Positions 28,195 through 31,388 of a stretch of DNA of 31,388 nucleotides are shown piece after piece. Origin of the DNA: a virus. Below the pieces are notes generated by a model. The model saw only the letters and a list, made by a program, of their open reading frames with translations, was not told the DNA's origin and did not search any database. How positions within the stretch are numbered: position 1 is the first letter of the stretch; the number at the start of each line of letters is the position of its first letter. Made by a program: the position numbers and the translations under genes. The stretch lies in IMG/VR virus record IMGVR_UViG_3300031974_002514, positions 1 to 31,388 of that record, one strand, 5' to 3'.

Positions 28195-31035
28195 ATGGCA
28201 ACTGCAATTATTAAAGGACTTACAAAAGAGTCTGCTAAAAAACTATTAGATGATAGTCAAAAGGTTATAAAAGAATTTGAAAAAGGAAATCTTAAAGAAC
28301 TCACACCAAGAGAAAACCTTTTAAAAAAACCGAGTACAAAAACATTAGAAGTAGAAGGCAAGCCAAAGAAAAAAGTCTTTGATGACGAAACTTCTGAGAC
28401 TGTTATTCGAAAAGAAGATTTTAAAGTTAAAAAGCCAAAGATAGATGAAGCTGGTGCTGATGATATTATTGAAGCGAGAATATTTAAATTATCTGATAAT
28501 AAAATTGGTAGAGAAATATTAACTGATTTTAATATTAATAAAATTGATAACGAAAAAGATATTGCAGAATATATTGAATTAATTTCTCAAAAATATGCAA
28601 AACAATTTAATTATCGAAAAAGAGGAATTAAAACTAATAAAGCAACTCAACGCCTTGCAGATACTTTAAATAAAAATCCTGAAGACCTTGCCGCTACTTT
28701 ACTTAACCTAAAGCGTGGTGAAACATTAAATGCAGAATACATTTTAGCTGCTAGAGAATTAATTGTTTCAGGAATGAACAAGTTAGATGATTTAGCTAGA
28801 ATAGCTGCAAAAGGTGATGAGGACCAGATTTTAAAATTTAGACAACACATGGCTTTGATGTCTCAATTGCTAAAAGTTGTCAAAGGTGTTCAAACAGAAA
28901 CGGCTAGAGCATTACAACAGTTTAAAATACCAACACGAAATAAAGCTTACACTAATATTGATTTAGATAAATTAAATACAGATGATTTATATGTGAAGCT
29001 TGGTGGTGATAGTCAAAAGAATGTTGCTAAACTTTATTTAGATACAAAAAATACAAGAGAAGCATTACAGTTTACAGAAGGCGCTGGTTTAATTGCAAAC
29101 GTAGCCAAAGCATCTGATAGTATTGCTGAAATATTTTTAAATGCGATTTTATCAAATCCAATTACTCACATAAAAAATACTGGTGGTAACTGGCTCACTC
29201 AAGGAATTGTTGCTTATGAGAGAAGAATAGCAGCAAAAACTTACGGTGGAAAAGATATAAACGGAATTGCTGAGTTTGAAGATATTGCCAAAGCTTATGG
29301 TAAGCACATGGCATCGATAGAGATGTCAGCTGCTATAGCCAGGTCTTTAAAAGGTAAATCTGCAATTCAAAAACCTGGAGCGTTCTTCCAAGGATTAGAA
29401 GGATTAAGAAGTGATGTTACTGGTTCTAAAGTAGAGATTAGACAAGGTGCATTTACAGCAAATAACTTCAATGCAAAAAAAGGAACGTTTACAGCAAATA
29501 CTGTTGATGCAGCAGGAAAACTTTTAACACTTAATCGTATTCCAACTCGTATGTTAACAGCTGCGGATACATATTTTAAAAACTTAGAATATCGTTCTGA
29601 ACTTTATGCTCAAGCATATAGAGATACAGTAAAAAGAATTAGATTAGGTGAATTAGATTTAGATAATGCTTCAGCATATTTAGCTGATGCAATTGTTAAT
29701 CCATCTGAAGCTTCTGTAAAAGCTGCTTATGATGCTGCACACTATGTAACGTATCAAACAAGATTAAATACAAAGTCAGACCATATTTCTAAATTAGGTG
29801 CTGGTTTACAACATATTAAAAATAAATCTGGTTGGTTTAGTTGGTTATCAAATTATTATTTACCATTTGTTCAAACACCAACAAACATTGCAACTTTTGT
29901 TTCTGAAAGAACACCTGGATTAAATTTATTATTAAAAAGTTTTTACGAAGATATTGCAGCTGGAGGAGCTAGAAAACAATTAGCTTTAACTAAATTAAAA
30001 GTTGGCTCTCAGTTTTATATAGCAACCGCTCCATTTGGTGCATTAGGTTATAACTACGGCTCAGGTCCAAATTTAAAGTTAAAAGGCAAAGGTACTTTAA
30101 AACAAACTTTAGGATACCAGGATAAAACTATTCAGTTACCGATTGGCGATAAGATGTTGCAAATCAAGTATGAAGGTGGCGACCCATTTGCAATGATGTT
30201 TGCACAATCAGCTGACCTGGGAAGACTTGGTTTAGATATTTATAGAGACCCAACTGAATGGAAAAAGTACACTGCTCTTGCAATTGGAATGACACTTTCA
30301 TTTGGTGAGAATTTAATTAACTCAATTTATTTACAAGGTGCTAACCAAATTTTTGATGACATACAATTATTTAAGTATGGAATGAAGAACGATAAATTTG
30401 GTGAAACAACTTTACAATGGGGTAAACAAGTTGGAGCAAAATTTATACCTGGTTCTGGTTTTTTAAAAGGAACATCAAAACTTTTAGGTATTAATGATAA
30501 TTATAAAAAAATTGCATTAGAATTTGATGAGTTATTAAAAAGAAATCTTTATGAAAATGGTTTAAAAAGAGATTACGATTTAAGAGGAAGACCAATTCAA
30601 AAATATGGTTACTTCACAACAAGACCTAAACAAGATGCGTTAGACATAGAACTTGAAAGTGTTAATCCAACCATAACACCTTTCTCAAGAAAGATTAATG
30701 TTTCACTTGGGCCAAAAGGAGTTAAAGAAGTTTTTCCTGTTACACTTGAAAGTGATGAGCTTTCTTTTTTAAAATTTTCATCAGGTAAGATTTCTGATTT
30801 CAGATTAAATAATTTAATAAAAAAACCTGAATATAAAAACGCACCAGCTTGGTTAAAAGGACAGCTTATTGAAAAGGAAGTTCAAGAGAGCAGAAAAATA
30901 GCCAGACAACAATTAATCCAGGATAAAGAAAGCAGAGAAAGAATTACTGCTAGAGGAATGGAAAAATTCAAAACAAAGTTATTAAACGAGGAAACTAGAG
31001 CGAATGACAATATCGACATTGACAATCAAGAATAG
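28195..31035 (+). CDS. Very large internal virion protein (polyvalent/core type)
   Basis: From ATG 28195, with AGGA eight bases upstream, the product has 946 residues; the ORF from TTG 28168 is longer but not needed. The N-terminal 100 residues are charged. A helical region follows, with ILSNPITHIKNTGGNWLTQG at about residue 322, a motif ('LL.NP.TH..N..GN') common in large phage virion proteins injected into the host. Then come FSWLSNYYLPFVQTPTNIA and ATAPFGALGYNYG, which could be membrane-interacting. The C-terminus is charged. It probably corresponds to T7 gp16 in position. No transglycosylase motif is obvious. One of two GANTC sites is at 28228-28232. Confidence 0.65.
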   Translation: MATAIIKGLTKESAKKLLDDSQKVIKEFEKGNLKELTPRENLLKKPSTKTLEVEGKPKKKVFDDETSETVIRKEDFKVKKPKIDEAGADDIIEARIFKLSDNKIGREILTDFNINKIDNEKDIAEYIELISQKYAKQFNYRKRGIKTNKATQRLADTLNKNPEDLAATLLNLKRGETLNAEYILAARELIVSGMNKLDDLARIAAKGDEDQILKFRQHMALMSQLLKVVKGVQTETARALQQFKIPTRNKAYTNIDLDKLNTDDLYVKLGGDSQKNVAKLYLDTKNTREALQFTEGAGLIANVAKASDSIAEIFLNAILSNPITHIKNTGGNWLTQGIVAYERRIAAKTYGGKDINGIAEFEDIAKAYGKHMASIEMSAAIARSLKGKSAIQKPGAFFQGLEGLRSDVTGSKVEIRQGAFTANNFNAKKGTFTANTVDAAGKLLTLNRIPTRMLTAADTYFKNLEYRSELYAQAYRDTVKRIRLGELDLDNASAYLADAIVNPSEASVKAAYDAAHYVTYQTRLNTKSDHISKLGAGLQHIKNKSGWFSWLSNYYLPFVQTPTNIATFVSERTPGLNLLLKSFYEDIAAGGARKQLALTKLKVGSQFYIATAPFGALGYNYGSGPNLKLKGKGTLKQTLGYQDKTIQLPIGDKMLQIKYEGGDPFAMMFAQSADLGRLGLDIYRDPTEWKKYTALAIGMTLSFGENLINSIYLQGANQIFDDIQLFKYGMKNDKFGETTLQWGKQVGAKFIPGSGFLKGTSKLLGINDNYKKIALEFDELLKRNLYENGLKRDYDLRGRPIQKYGYFTTRPKQDALDIELESVNPTITPFSRKINVSLGPKGVKEVFPVTLESDELSFLKFSSGKISDFRLNNLIKKPEYKNAPAWLKGQLIEKEVQESRKIARQQLIQDKESRERITARGMEKFKTKLLNEETRANDNIDIDNQE

Positions 31036-31388
31036 TTACAGCGGTGACGGTTCAGTTACTGCTTTCAACTATACTTTTAAAATTACAGACCAGGACGACA
31101 TTGAAGTTATTGTTCGTTCTTCTGCTGGAACAGAAACAGTTAAAACTTTAACGACACATTATACGGTTAGTGGAGTAGGTAATGCTGGAGGTGGAACAGT
31201 TACTTTTGTTACTGCGCCTGCATCTGGTGAAACAGTTATATTAAGAAGAGACACTCCACAAACTCAAGGTTTAGATTTAATTGAAAACGACCCACTGCCA
31301 GCAAATTCTTTAGAAGATGCTTTTGATAAATTAACTTCTATCACTCAAGAACTTCAGGAAGAAAACGACAGGTCAATAAAACTTTCAA
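31004..31388 (+). CDS. Tail fibre N-terminal (tail-attachment) domain, 3' truncated
   Basis: The ATG at 31004 overlaps the previous gene by 32 bases and runs in frame to the window end (128 residues). It has MTISTLTIKNSYSGDGSVTA, FNYTFKITDQDDIEVIVRSS and GNAGGGTVTFVTAPASGETV, then DTPQTQGLDLIENDPLPANS LEDAFDKLT. This is the classic T7-type tail fibre N-terminal domain ('F.Y.F......V.V......Y.V......G..V.F..AP..G..I.I.R') that attaches the fibre to the tail. The receptor-binding rest lies outside the window, perhaps continuing into position 1. Confidence 0.88.
   Translation, partial: MTISTLTIKNSYSGDGSVTAFNYTFKITDQDDIEVIVRSSAGTETVKTLTTHYTVSGVGNAGGGTVTFVTAPASGETVILRRDTPQTQGLDLIENDPLPANSLEDAFDKLTSITQELQEENDRSIKLS

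Noticed and set aside
1-31388. CRISPR arrays, insertion sequences, rRNA genes
   Set aside because: No regularly spaced repeats with spacers, no transposase-like ORF with terminal repeats and no rRNA-like stretch were seen.

Overview
This window is almost entirely one temperate, T7-like (podovirus-type) phage genome, about 34-35 % GC. The likely host is a marine alphaproteobacterium, possibly SAR11-like. The clues are the AT-rich composition, the small marine-phage protein families, a GTA-type three-helix holin, half of an alphaproteobacterial-looking tRNA-Asp at the attachment site, and near-absence of GANTC, the site methylated by CcrM in alphaproteobacteria. The host assignment is inference. 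The window starts inside the 3' end of a virion-type gene and ends inside the 5' part of a tail fibre gene. That fits a circular or circularly permuted genome cut in or near the tail fibre gene.

Layout. 1-3387 (+): end of a tail fibre-like gene, tail-fibre chaperone, a small PD-(D/E)XK nuclease, endolysin, holin, and a run of very short, mostly basic proteins. 3388-4042: one small reverse gene and the attachment region (attP). attP has a 41-base copy of the 5' half of tRNA-Asp, flanked by 11-bp-spaced TGCACCA repeats and other dyads. 4043-5263 (+): tyrosine integrase. 5335-11932 (-): the leftward early/lysogeny operon, with a large HTH/S24-like repressor candidate, an excisionase-like HTH protein, a RecB/Cas4-like exonuclease paired with an ERF/Rad52-like annealing protein, a ribbon-helix-helix protein, a Cro/CI-like protein, another PD-(D/E)XK nuclease and several tiny genes. 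11971-12914 (+): divergent winged-helix-like protein and a DUF6362-like HTH protein. 12969-13058: a good sigma70-type promoter followed by a leader hairpin with a T-run, placed to drive the late genes. 13083-31388 (+): small and large terminase, portal, scaffold, capsid, tail tubes A and B, gp13-like acetyltransferase-fold protein, internal virion proteins including two very large ones, and the tail fibre start.

How it works together (inference). The integrase recombines attP with a host tRNA-Asp gene, and the leftward regulators hold lysogeny. No phage DNA or RNA polymerase is visible, so replication and transcription should depend on the host. The exonuclease and annealing protein can process recombination or concatemer intermediates. 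The late promoter and attenuator are a natural target for an antiterminator or activator, and the DUF6362-like protein just upstream is one candidate.

The most striking genome-wide signal is sequence avoidance. I find no GATC at all and only two GANTC sites, where about 100 of each would be expected from base composition. Asp codons switch from GAT to GAC wherever the next base is C. The most novel local structures are the tRNA 5'-half attP with its arm repeats and the distant matching repeat pair at 13740, the late-promoter leader, and the 509-residue three-part repressor candidate.
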